This document shows, piece by piece, positions 1-12,735 of a DNA stretch of 64,000 nt (positions within the stretch are counted from its first letter, which is position 1; each line of letters opens with the position of its first letter). The notes beneath the pieces are model-generated. The model worked only from the letters and a program-made list of their open reading frames with translations, did no database searches and was not told the origin of the DNA. The position numbers and the translations under genes are program-made. The stretch comes from Himantopus leucocephalus (Eukaryota > Chordata > Aves > Charadriiformes > Recurvirostridae). The stretch spans positions 5,105,740-5,169,739 of the forward strand of contig RSEF01000020.1 of NCBI GenBank assembly GCA_003993805.1, written 5' to 3'.

Positions 1-3000
1 AATAAATGTGTTGTTGATAAGCCGCTCTTAAATATCATGTGCTACCTAAGTTGTTCGCATGTATTTTCCCAGCAGTAGCCTCAGAAGGGCTTTACTTAAA
101 GACCTTGAGGTCTGTTGTGTTAATTGTTCTGACACATTCAGCATTCAGGTTAAAACTTAATGGGTGTCTTGTGGGAGTGGGGAGTTGAATGCATTTCTGT
201 TAGCTGCGGCCAACTTTTGTTTTTGTTAAAACTCAGCAGAATTAATGAAATGTGCTGGAAGATGTGTTTCAGGGGTTAATGGCCTGTGTGCTTCCTACTT
301 CTAGCAGATTTTCTTAAGATGTTTTTTCTTTTACTACAGTGATAAATGATATCTGTTATTAACATACTATCAGGGCTACTTTGTTTACTTGGTAAAATAT
401 GAAAAATTTTTAACCAGGGGACCAATGTAAAAGTGGCTTTTTACACGGCTTCATCTGAATTAGGCACACAGTTCATAAACATGATCCAACACAAATTTAG
501 ATTTAATTTCATTTACAACTGTGACTTCAGATACTTGTTGGATAGTTCATTGAATTCCAACCTCCTGAGTTGCACCGTCAGCAGAAACTGCAATAATATG
601 TAATTATGGGAAGTACTTAACATCTCATTGACTCAAATTCCTCTGTTAATGATTTCACTGGATTCCTGTTAAAGTAATACCTGCTGAAATAGCACATGCC
701 ACTGCCCTATTAGAGAGAGACTCTGGGTCAGATTCTTACCCGTGTTGTAAATTGCTGTACTTCTGCTAAAATCTGAACAATGTATCTGCTTTTTTGTTAC
801 TGGACTGCAGGGATGGGCTTTAATGATAGAATGACTATTTAAGAAAAGGATAATTAACATAAGAAATCAGTGCAGATTTTTTTTCTGTGGCTTTTCAAGA
901 TGGGATAGTTGCTATTTCAAGTCTGCTTGAGCTGGTTGTGCTAATGTGATTTCTCATATCCTTGTAAGACATGCAGTCATTCAGACATACTTATTGGCTT
1001 ATTAAATTGAATTGCCTTTGTGGCTGCTAGTTTTATAGAAACTGTCCCAACTTTTATAGAAAACCGCACACTCTGAAACATGGGAGCAGAATACTATTTA
1101 GCATTATGTATTCCGCTCCTGACTGCAGTTTTGAAGGACTGCGTCTTAGGTTTCCAGGTCTGAGAGAGGATATTCGTTGTAGAAATAGGTGTTTGTCACC
1201 TTGCTTTTCTGGGGCTGTTTCACTTGACTGAGACAGCAGTGTATGACAAATATGCCCGGCCGTACCTTCTCCCTGCATGACTATCTGTTCTGAGCTGTTT
1301 AGCACCATCAGCGTTTAAATATGTATCATCATTAGATTTCAAAACACTTCCTCCCGTTAAGAGAACAGGAGAAGGGTATGGACTTGCTGCTGTTTCAGCA
1401 GTGAGTTTGCTACTGATCTGCTCTTCTGGAAGAACAGCTAGAAAATCAGTTTAAAGCCCAGTTCTCAGCTACAGTAGGATTATTCCTTTTAAACAATATT
1501 CCCAGTTACGCCTGTCCTTACTCTGCTATTAACTGCTCTCAGGAGCTCCCACTGCCTGTGCCGCTGGTGGCTTCCACTGCCTGTCACTGGTTGAACGTTG
1601 GAATTAATACAGTGTTGAAGTGCTGTTCTGGGCAGAGCAGAGAGCGCCTTTTCTGCTTCAGGCTCCTGCTATTTAGTAGTTCAGCTAAACAAGTTGTAGT
1701 AGTGGTTTCCCAGTGTGTATGAGACTACAGTATTTTTAGCACAGCATTTGTTCAAAATGTCCTGGCTGACATAAATATTAAATAGTTCCAGTGGATTTAA
1801 TCAGATTTATAGTTAGAAATGTTTTCATCTTGAATGCTTGCTTTTTAAACTAACAATCATAAGAGTGAACTGCAGTAATACCTTCTGGTGTCACAGTGAG
1901 AGTTAGGACATTTGGAAAGTGACATGAAAAGAAAGAGTGAACTTAATTTTGTATTTTTGTCACCTGCAAGGTATAAAGAGCTGTAGAAAGTTGCTCTTGG
2001 ATTTAGAAGCATGAGCATACATGCATATTTTCAAGTTGAAATTTGGTTTCTAAATTTAACTTTTGTAGCTACTCAACTGATGAACAAGTGAGAATGAAAG
2101 TGGAGAGTATGGAGCTGCAGTCAGTCTCCCTGAAACTTGTTCTTTTGTAACACCTACTTAACATCAATGATTCTTGGACTTCTTTTAGGTAAAAGTAGGA
2201 TTTTGTCAAACCTCCGTCTGTGCTGCAGTGTCAGCAGGAGTGGTGATATGAAATATGCTTTTGTGCCAGTGCAATAAACAATATTCTGGGAGATCCTCCA
2301 GCTCAGCAGGTGGAGATCAGACTTGATGCTTTAGGGGAAGTGGGAGACCTTGGCAATTAGTTCCCTGTTAATAGCTAGTCATAGAGATGGGGTCCTGTAA
2401 TTAGGAAAGATGAGTAGAAGAGGGACAGCAGTTCAAATTAGGTTTGCCTCACAAATTTGCTAGTGTTATCACGAAGTTCTAGTTATGTTTTCCATCATCT
2501 CAAGGTCTGTTTGTCTGCTAGAATAACATACTCTGTGCAAAAAAAGAAGAAACAGGCAGACAGCTCTCGTGAATACTGCGTCTGATACTGTTGCTTCACC
2601 CTGGGGAAGTTTCCTTTGTTCATAGCTGTTACTTAAATCTCAATAGCTTCACTTGAAGATGGTCGCAGTAGTAGTCAGCTTAGACAATTAACTTGTACTG
2701 ACAGCTGCTGTGCGTTTCGAAACTGCTAGTTACCAACCTGAAGGAGTCACAAGGACAGACAGCGTTGAGCATGCTTTACTCCTGTCTTGGAAAGCTTTGG
2801 AGGCAGGGGCTTGAAAAAATGTCTGAAAAGCATATCTTGATGGGATGGGGGCAGTGCAGGCTCAAATATGGGAGGCATAGCAGGAAAGGTTGCGTAGGTG
2901 CTTGTCACTCAGCCTCAGCAGACAATACCTCATCAAGAAAAACAACCTGTGTCTCCACCTAAAGTACTCAAATCCCTTTTTAAGTTTGAAGACAGAAACT

Positions 3001-6000
3001 TCTGAAATTGGGATGATTGCAGGGTAAAGAGGGACAGCATCGGAGCATTGGGAAATTGTTTTGTTAGAAAGCTCCTGTCGGTCTTAGGGCCAAAAGTTGC
3101 TTCCCACAAAGCTTCTGATCCATAGATCTTTTTGGATTCCTTATCGATATTTTTGACATGAATGTATTTGTTCATGTTCACAAGCTTACCATATACTTTG
3201 TGCAGTTGTGAGCTGTGTGGGTGCGCGTGTATGTATTTTTATCTTGTACCTTCATTGGAGAAGAGGTTTTTTAGGGAGTGTTATAAAGACAATGGCTTCC
3301 TTCTCTAGCAGTATTGCAGAGTGCCGAGCTTCATGGTGCCCACCAAAAGAGGAAGATTTGCTCCTTCATAATTCTGCCCAACATAGATGGTTGCTTGTTA
3401 AAGACACATGGACATTCATGGAATTCAGTGCTGCAGCAGAGTGATTCTGCAGTTGGCTGTATCTTTCCATGACTGAAGAGAGATTGATTTCTGCCTGAGG
3501 AAAGCTTGGAGTGTACTTGTAGCTTCACTAAAATATTTTGATCGGTGTGTGTAACTCATCTTTGGCTAGGTCATATCTGTGTCCATTAAAGACATGCTCC
3601 ATGGTGAAGATACACTAGCTAAGTGTCTGTTAACGTCGCATCAGCTGCAGTGTACAGCTGACAGTCTCTTACAGACACACAGTATTTAGCAGATAGTACA
3701 ACTTTATTTGGGGGAGCAAGACTCTTACAGTTCTCGATGACGGCATAGTTCTGATTCTTCAAAATGGCCCTTTTTCTCCCATAATGCTATTTTTTAACAA
3801 TTTTCTATAAATAAGACCCTGGTGGCTTTTACTACTTATTGCTTGCATTGAAATCCTAATCATTGATTTGCACAGTCTTAATAATTTTTGCAGCAAGCAT
3901 CTAAGACCTCAATAGTAGAACATCTTGCTGTGTTAGGGAATAAATGATAGAAACAAATGAAATATGAGGTCTCATGTCCAACACGGATAAAACTGCATAC
4001 AGTTTGTCCTGTCTGAAAGCCACTGGGCTAATGCATGAGCACTGTTTGGCTGCTCTGGAATGAGTTTTACCAAATGCTTTGTAATTTCTGAAGTGTTTGG
4101 CTCACTTCATTACTCAGTGTATACTGCATGGGGTTGGAAGTTGTCTTGTTTCCATCCAAATGTCTGTCAGTTTGGTGCAGCTGGAAGATGTGTGGCAGTG
4201 TCTAAATGGAATAATTTTAAGAATGTTTAAAAAGAATTTTTTTAGACATGGAGCAGAGACGTGGCTTCATGGTAAAAAGTCAAGAAAATAATTAATAGGA
4301 ATGGAACAATATCCAAGTACAGATAGCTTTTTAATTTTTCCTGGCATTTGTCACTTACTCTGATCTATTGCCTAACACTGCTTCTGACACATGAGAATAC
4401 AAACTTGTAGAGTGTTATCCAGGACCTTTTTTCTTCATTTATTTGCCACTTCTGTACGTCTTTTCAGTGTGAATGACAATGTGGTAGCTTTTCCTTTGTA
4501 CATAACATGGAATAGGTGACCTGTGTTTTAGGGCCAGGGCAATGTACTTTAGTTGAACTTTTTATTGATGGCAATGTATTACTGCTTGAGGCTTATATTC
4601 CAGTATTTGAACAAGAGCCAGACTCATCAAAACAGCAGCTGATCTTCCTCTGAGGTTGCACTTTCATGTTTTGGAGGGGTGGCCTAAAAAGACCTTTTAG
4701 GGGAGAGGGTGAGGGAAAAGTAGGCTCTCGCCTTCTGTGTTTTTTCCCCTTTGAAATACAGTGTCTGTTGCAGATTTTTAAGTATCTGAAGATTCAGTTG
4801 AGAAACTTGTAGTGGTCTTCTAACTGAAATGCAGAGATTCCTAGAGTTAGGGTAGCATAACTGAGAGGCTTCTATTTTTATGGTCTATAAGCGTAAGGTC
4901 TGTAAGTTTTAGGAGGAGAAAAGTACAGGTGGTGGCAGGGGACAGACACCCTGTTACATACATAGCTTGTGATGCGAGATGGTTTGGAGACCTGATAACC
5001 AGGTAGGAGGGCTGTCTTCCTTCATCTGCTCTGCAGTGGGAGCAAGTGGATGGAGTTCTTTCTGTCCTTAGGGAGATTAGTAGCTAAGTAAGCTGGCAAT
5101 TGTTATTCCAGCTCCTGGTTTTGTGCAATGCTGTCTTGCCAGCTATCAGCATAGCCTGTATTGCTCGGTGCTCTGGTCAGGCATGTGAAGATGAAGGGTT
5201 GAATATGAAGAGAGACTCTCTGAAGCTGAAGGCAGGAAGCACTGGGGAGGGACTTTCTGTGACACGTGCACACTGTGCCTGGGATTAAGGTCCTTTGTGC
5301 TATACGTTGTTATCCTGTCCTAAGGCCATACTGTTTAAATAGGCAACACAGTGGGAGAAGAGGGAGTGCTATGCTCTTCTCAGAGGTGGAGAAACAAGAA
5401 CAGAGTGGGAGTGATTTCTTCCAGCACAGAAATAAATATAAAGCTGGCTGGTTGGGGCTAAGAATCAATTCCAACTTGGACTTTTGTTTTTGATTTTTAA
5501 TTTGCTCTTCAGCTGAAGACTGAGGTGTTTAGCAAAGGGTAGTACAAAAAAAAACCCCAAAAGTAGCTTCTGAAGTTTTAGCATATGTTGTAATTTTTTT
5601 CTTAAAAACTCATCTCTGGAAGCTAAAGCATGCATTTTTTTTTCTGTGGTACTAAATTATTTCACAAATACCAAAATGTTGTGTGCTGGGTTTTGCAATT
5701 AGTGAAATGAATGGATTTACAGTAGGGAGATCAGTGGTTTCCTGGTCCGTGTGCGGGATTCCGGTGTCAAGTACTTTACAGCTGAGTCCCTTGCACCATA
5801 CACGCCACCTTGGTGTGAGTGTCTCCTAACTGTGCCTTGAGCAGTGGGAAGAGCGTATTATGTCTTCTGCCAGTTTGTGAAGGCTAGCAAGTGTGTGAGT
5901 AAGATCAATTATTGGAGAGATAAAACGGCTGGGATGGGCAGGTAGCAGTTTTAACTTGCCTAAGAAGGTACACTTACAAGTTAGACTGGCCCTCTCCATT

Positions 6001-7903
6001 TTAATCCAGCCTTTTGGGAAACTGGAAGCAGGAGCTCTTTGGAGATCCATGTGAGGGTATGATTCATTGCAACACAAGCAGCATGTACAAAATGGAGGGA
6101 TGGAGTAGTACTAGTGACGTACCCTGAGGTTTGTACTCTAGAGTTAACGACCACCAGATGGGGAATAAAAGGCTGCCTGCTCTTCTTTTGAGGACCGAGA
6201 ATGTCATTGAGACTGTTCAAATGTGCTGTATCTGTTGTAATGCTTCTTGTGCACAGGAAACCCCTTTATGTGTGGATCAGAGTAAGCTTTCCTTACCAGT
6301 GTTTCCCCTTGACGCTTAGTTTTTAGCACTGTTTTTGACTGAAGATTAGGTTCCGTCAGTTTGGTAACAGTGCACCTCCAAGATAGAGACCAAAAGTCTT
6401 GAATGCTTTCTGGCAGTAGAAAAAGTGAGGTGCAAATTGGGTTCCAGTGCGCAAGTATAAATTGCCAGACCCAGAGGCCGTAGGTCCATGCGAACACAAA
6501 TAGAATGGAAGACATGAACTCTTAACGACAGCGACCTTGATTAACTTTTGCAGTGTTGCCCAGTCCTGTTATAGGTGTCATCTTGATCCATCTTTTTAAT
6601 AAACAGACATTGGCACAAATCAGAGTCAGGATTTCGGTGCTGTTAACTCTGATGTTTGCAAGTTGTTGTACTGGAGCTGTGGAGGTGTTTGGGTTGCTTA
6701 GTCTTGTTCCAGCAGTTTGGAACATCTCTCCAGCTGTCCAGGATACCTTTGGACATGAATGTGGATAACATGCTTTTTTTTCAAGAGCCTTTTTCACTTT
6801 TGCTTTCTTATATCTTCCTGTGTTCTTCCTTCTCCAAAACCAGGAAGCCTCTCAGCGGAGCTAGCATCTTGTCTGAGTCATATCATCATAGCTGTGTATG
6901 TCACCTGCACTTCATTAGGGAAGCATAAGCAAGCTGTCCTTGAAATACCTGATTTTATGAGTAGGTACAGCCTTCTAATTTAAAATATGCTGCTCTCTGG
7001 AGTTTGGCGGCTGTCATAAACAATGTTTTTCTTTTATCATCAAGTAGGCTTATTCAGCATCACTTGTATCTAAAGCAAGCTTCTTTCTAGGTTTTAGACT
7101 GTTCTAATTGTCTAGATATAAAGAGGAAAGTACAGCTTGGCACTTGATGTTCTATGCTTGGCTTCTTTAGTTGTCAGCATGTGGTCTTGGAAGAGCCTAG
7201 CATAGCGTAGTTTTGTTTGCCTCAGTCCATAGCTTGTCTTGCAGTGGACGGAAACTGCAACTAGCAATAAGCTGACTTTCCCAATAGTTTAATTCTTAAA
7301 CTGGATCTTAGGCAAAAGGCAGAAGCACTTGAATTGATGAGTCTGTCAGTTTCTTGTTTCATAAATGAAGCTGTAAAACTGTCATTCTTCAGCTTTTTCA
7401 AACACTGCCTTCTGTGTCTGACGTGTTTGCCCCTTTCCTTCTGCCCAGCCCTGTTGTTGAGACTCTTGTCCAGTGCTGCATAATCTTCAGTTCACAGTTT
7501 CGCTATCCATCGCTGTCAAAGCGTCAACTCATCTGTGTAGAGGAAAAAGTGAATTTATTGTTGAACCATAGCCTGAGTTAAAATATTATGTCTTTCTCTG
7601 TGTTCATGAGTAGGGCTCTCTTACGGCACTCATCTGGTACAATATTTGCCTCTTTCGGGAATCTGATAGATTTTTAATTTATTTTTTTTTCCTTCCCAAA
7701 GCTGTTGGTGTTGTCTTTGCAAACCAACTGAATCCGGTCTGTGTGCAGTTTAGCAAACAGGTTACATTTGTTGTTGACAGCAGGGATGGCTACTTCAGAA
7801 GGTAGGCTGGAACTCCCAGGAACCGATCTGTGCTTGGGCTTTGGCCATAGTTCATCAGTGTATTGGGTTAGAATGAGAAACAATACTAATGCCCTGGCCA
7901 CAG

Positions 7904-9205
7904 TAGAATCATAGAAACATTTTGGTTGGAAGAGACCTTTAAGATAATTGAGTCCAACCGTTAACCTAGCACTGCCAAGTTACCACTAAACCANNNNNNN
8001 NNNNNNNNNNNNNNNNNNNNNNNNNNNNNNNNNNNNNNNNNNNNNNNNNNNNNNNNNNNNNNNNNNNNNNNNNNNNNNNNNNNNNNNNNNNNNGCCATTG
8101 GCCTTCTTGGCCACCTGGGCACACTGCCGGCTCATAGTCAGCCGGCTGTCCACTAACACTCCCAGGTCCTTTTCCACCAGGCAGCTTTCCAGCCGCTCTG
8201 CCCCAAGCCTGTAGCACTGCGTGGGGTTGTTGTGACCCAAGTGCAGGACCCGGCACTTGGCCTTGTTGAACCTCATACCATTGGCCTCGGCCGATCAATC
8301 CAGCCTGTCCAGATCCCTCTGTAGAGCCTTCCTACCCTCAAGCAGAACAACACTCCCACTCAACTTGGTGTCATCTGTGAATTAACTGAGCGTGCACTCA
8401 AACCCCTTATCCAGGTCGTTGATAAAGAGAATCGACCCCAGTACTGAGCTCTGGGGGACACCACTCATGATCATCTGCCAACTGGATTTAACTCAGTTCA
8501 CCACCGGTCTTTGGGCCTGGCCATCCAGCCAGTTTTTTACCCAGCGAAGAGTATACCCATCCAAGCCATGAGCAGCTAGTTTCTCCAGGAGAATGCTGTT
8601 GGAAACGGTATCAAAAGCTTTACTAAAGTCTGGGCAGACAACATCCACAGCCTTTCCCTCATCCACTAAGTGGGTCACCTTATCATGGAAGGAGACCAGG
8701 TTAGTCAAGCAGGACCTGCCCTTCATACACCCATGCTGACTGGGCCTGATCACCTGGTTGTCCTGTATGTACTGTATGATGGCACTCGAGATGATCTGCT
8801 CCATAACCTTCCCTGGCCCTGAGGTCAGACTGACAGGCCTGTAGCTCCCCAGATCTTCCTTGCAGCCCGTCGTGTGGATGGGTGTCACATTTGCTAACCT
8901 CCAGTCAGCTGGAACCTCCCCAGTTAGCCAGGACCGCTGATAGATGATGCAAAGTGGCTTGGTGAGTACCTCTGCCATCTCCCTCAGTACCCTTGGGTGG
9001 GTCCCATCCGGCCCCATAGATTATGAGCGTCTAAGTGGTGTAGCAGCTTGCTAACCATTTCCTCTTGGATTATGGGTGGTTAATTCTGCTTCCCATCCCT
9101 GTTGTCCAGCTCAGGGGGCTGGGTACCCAGGGAACAACTGGTCTTACTAAAGACTGAGGCAAAGGCGGCATTAAGAAACTCAGCCATTTCCAAAGGATCA
9201 GGAGG
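7904..9205 (-). mobile_element. CR1 LINE (non-LTR retrotransposon), 5'-truncated and decayed
   Basis: Inserted antisense to TOP1. The 3' end is on the left: the reverse complement of 7904-7990 has the CR1 tail, with the ATTCTATGATTCTA-type terminal repeat and the TTGGACTC...CCAACC segment. Moving right come RT/ORF2 C-terminal sequences, then the palm region at 8493-9017 with SYRPVSLTS and DFSKAFD motifs. The element is dead. On its own strand it has in-frame stops at 8382-8384, 8295-8297 and 9080-9082, a one-base deletion near 9021-9025, and FTDD in place of the usual F/YADD catalytic motif. About 100 N (7994-8093) replace part of the 3' half. The right edge is approximate, where similarity to the ORF2 palm region stops. 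It probably inserted as an ordinary 5'-truncated copy. Confidence 0.93.
7994..8093. other. Assembly gap of 100 N inside the CR1 copy
   Basis: Exactly 100 undetermined bases, the usual placeholder for a gap of unknown size. It falls between the RT C-terminal region and the 3' UTR of the CR1 element, so the missing sequence is most likely more CR1. The true length may be several hundred bases. Confidence 0.97.
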
Positions 9206-11274
9206 TTTACTAAACTTTGTGTACTGAAGTTAAAGTGTGTATTTTTAAACAGATGCCTCTATAGAGAATGAAGCTGTAGAGCATTGTTTTGCGAAATAAG
9301 TCCCCTGTAGCTGTATTTCACAAGAACATGAAACAGTGCTCAAAACAGATGTGAGCTTCATTAATTAACGGCAGAATTAGTTTGTTTTTAATTTAAGTTC
9401 TTGTGCTTTTTCTCCCTTATTGTAAATATGCCACCCATCCACCCAGGCACAGGAGCCTCATGCTCAGGCTCTGATCCAGACTAAGAAACCTTAAATCCCA
9501 AAGGGAACTCATTAGCGTGTAGTTCAGGGAGTTCTCTTTGCATAGGATCAGTGTTTTTGTGTTTTGGGAGGACCATTGAGCTGGGGAAAGGAACACTTCT
9601 CAGTTTAGTTTTTATAGAGAAGTCCTAGGGAAGAAGTCTACTGACTTGAACATGGCAAATATTTACTTTTTGAATGGAGCTGAAATAAATACACTATTTG
9701 ATTTTTCTTTTTTTTTTCTAAGCTGACTTTTTATAGTGTCTTTTTGCGTGTATTAACAGTTTAATCTCAGCAGAGCTCTGGACTTGGTCTTTGCAATTAG
9801 CTCTATAGGAGAGCAGAGTCAAGGAAGCCCTCACTTCAGTTATTTTCCCCCAGTACTGAAAAAAAAGTATTAAAAAAAAAAAAGTACATATATTTATCAT
9901 AGTTGCTTCAGAGACTGGAAAGGTAAGTTTTCCACTAGTTTCCATTTCAGACAAGATCTAGTATTCAGAAGAGCTTTCCTTAGAAGTGTTTGAAAGCTTA
10001 AAAATGAATGCAAGTTTGTGTTGTTTCTACGTTTCTCATAGGTCTCTTATTTCTATGTTGTGAAGTCAGTGTGTCATTTGGCCAGCAAGCATCACTGACA
10101 CTTGCTCAGTTCTTCATCCTGTAAGCTATTTCTTAAATCTTAACTGTCTGCTCCCCATCACTGCCAGGTATCCGTATAGTATATTATTAGGCAGCGTGGT
10201 TAGCACTTTGCTAACTACAAGTATGTGATTTCCCAAATCCTGTGATGCAAACAGGTTTATTTACATACAGAATTAAAGTCAGATCAAATTACTTGAGGAG
10301 ATTGGTACTCCAAAAAGGTATCAGTACAGAAATAGGTTGTCAAGCATCTTTAGTACATCAAGAGTCAAATGATGTTTCTTCCCTGTAGGTCACTACAGTT
10401 TTCCCTTGCACATAATCAAACCAGAATTACTCTTGTATGTCAGATGTGCATGTAGTTCATAAAGCAACTTCTAATGCATGCCTTGGTGGAACAAATGCTG
10501 GACTTGACATTAACTGCACACTGTAGCAAAGTTAGATTTTTCTGAGCATGTGATGCTTGGTATTTAGCAAACTGTCTGCTTGTTTTGCTTGTCTGTGGTT
10601 ATTGCTTTCACTTAAAAAAAATATTGCCGTTTCTGTATCAGGGTGGCTGTCTTACTGTACAGTGCTAGCAGACAGGACTGCAGGACTTGGGCAGAGGCTG
10701 TAGTGGCAAAGTATCTTGTTTTATGTTTTAATTTCAAGGTAACTGGTACTTTAACGTATCTGTGAAATACCTATGTTGAACTGGTTTTCTGATTGTAGAT
10801 GCTTTCCAGAACAGGGACTACTGAGCTGTTTGACTTCTTAAAGATGCAAACAAATGTCCTTAGGAAACCAGGTTGAACTTAGATTGTCTCCAACAAATTT
10901 GGGGTGTTTCGTACACCATCGCTAGAAGAGAAACGTTGCTGTTACTTAACTTTCAATTTTATTATACCTTTTTCTCCAGGAGTACCTTGATCTGTCCATG
11001 CAGCTTCTTAGTTTTGGAGATGGCATGTGGAGTTAAGTATCTCATGTCATTTGCTGATTTTCACATTAATTCTTTCTTATGGTATTAGGGCTACTCATCA
11101 TGTAGCTTTCCCACTTACAGGCTTTACTTAGTACTACCACAAGCATTAATGGAAGCTTAAGGCTCCGGTGTTTCGGTGTTGGTGCCTTTTTACATCTGAT
11201 AGTATCAAGTAAAAGGTGATCACTGGTCGCAGTTGTGATCACAGGGAAAAGAGGGAGTTTTTTCTGGTCTGTGA

Positions 11275-11314
11275 GGGGCTGGAGTACAGGAATAGGGACT
11301 GGAGTACAGGAAGT
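11275..11314. repeat. Two-copy 20-bp tandem repeat
   Basis: Two adjacent near-identical 20-bp units, 11275-11294 and 11295-11314, sharing CTGGAGTACAGGAA apart from one central substitution. A small intronic duplication with no evident role. Confidence 0.85.
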
Positions 11315-12673
11315 AAGATAATTGCTAGTTGTAAAACAGATCCAAGTTCAAAAATAAATTGGTGCACTTTAAAACTTGAAAAATAGTGTCGCTGAAATGC
11401 ATGCAAACTCAGACAGGTTAAATGTATTCAGGTGTTGTTGTTTCAGAAACCGCTGGGGCTGCTGTGCTCTTTTGGGTAAAGCAGAACCAGAACTTACTCT
11501 GATGAGCGTGAGCGTTCCTTTCTGCTGCTGGGTACCTGGATGGTGCTTTCACTCCCAAAAGTGGTTTTGTCTAGCGCAGGCTTGGAAGTACTTGGAAGAG
11601 GAGGATAGGAGGGAACAGTACGGCTGCTGCTCTGGGCACTTTGCGTAGGAGCAAACTACTAAATCAGCTGGAGTGGCTACAGCGTTCAAGGTGGTATTAG
11701 TCTTTCATGTAAAATTCATAATAAATTTTAGCAGATATATTGAATTAATTTGGACTCTAGTGAGAATTGGAATGACCTTTTAAAAATTTGTCTCAACATA
11801 TGTAAAACTGGCAGCCAAAAAGCTTTTAAAAATAGTTTTTCCTAGCCTTACATGTGTATCATTCAGGAATAAATTATCGAATTGTAAATAGTCTTAGATG
11901 TTCCTCTTGTTTCCTTTGCCTATTTCTGCTGTCAAATAATCAACTAGAAAGAAATATTTCTTAATTTTTTCTTTGAAATACCCCTGAAAATAAACTATGT
12001 ATCTTGTGTTTTTTTCTCATTTTGCATTATATTAAAGAGGAATAAGTCTTGAATCCCTATGGTTGGTTCTGTAGTAGTGCTCACAGTTTTTCGAGGATGT
12101 TTCTAACCCTCTCACCAACCAAGCTCTTGAAATATTTAAATAATGTTAGGTTTCATGTTCAGAAAACTCAAAAAGTAGAGTGTGTGATCATGTTGCAGTA
12201 GTTGTAAAGCAGAACCTCTGATATGATGAAAGTAATTTGTTAAGCACTTGGAGTTTGAAGTGCAGTGATAAACAAACTTTTGATGACTCTGCACCTGCAG
12301 CATATTTCCTTCAGTTTAAACAGCCCATTTAGTGGCTATGATAGTGGAAGCCATTTGAAAGCTGCAAAAAAGAAAGCTGACTTTTTCACACCTAGTTATT
12401 TCTGCCTAGGGACTACTATGGACTACTCTTAAAATTGAGGAAAGAGGTAACCAGAAGCAATGGTTCAGTTCAATTTCCAAAGATTATGCTTGCTTTCCGT
12501 TCTTAGGCTTTACATGTGAAACAAATTAAATAAATGTTGTTTTCCCCTGCGTAAGTCTCTTTCAATGCAGTTTCAATGCAATGTGAGTTTTGTGTAAGGT
12601 GGAATCTGAAAATGTTGGCTGTGCATTTAATAAAATTCTGATTTCTGTCCGAAGATGCAAGCCATTAGTTTTT

Positions 12674-12735
12674 AAAAAAAAAAAACAAAACCAACAACAA
12701 CAAAACAAACAAACAAAACCAACAACAAGCCTCAA
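12674..12735. repeat. A-rich (A)n/(AAC)n simple repeat
   Basis: A run of A followed by irregular AAC and AAAC units. It has the composition of a decayed poly(A)-derived microsatellite. No retroelement body was recognised beside it. Confidence 0.85.

Noticed and set aside
8493..9017. 174-codon minus frame as an intact reverse-transcriptase gene
   Set aside because: It is an ORF2 fragment of a dead CR1: stops, a one-base deletion and loss of the normal catalytic motif. Annotated as part of the mobile element.
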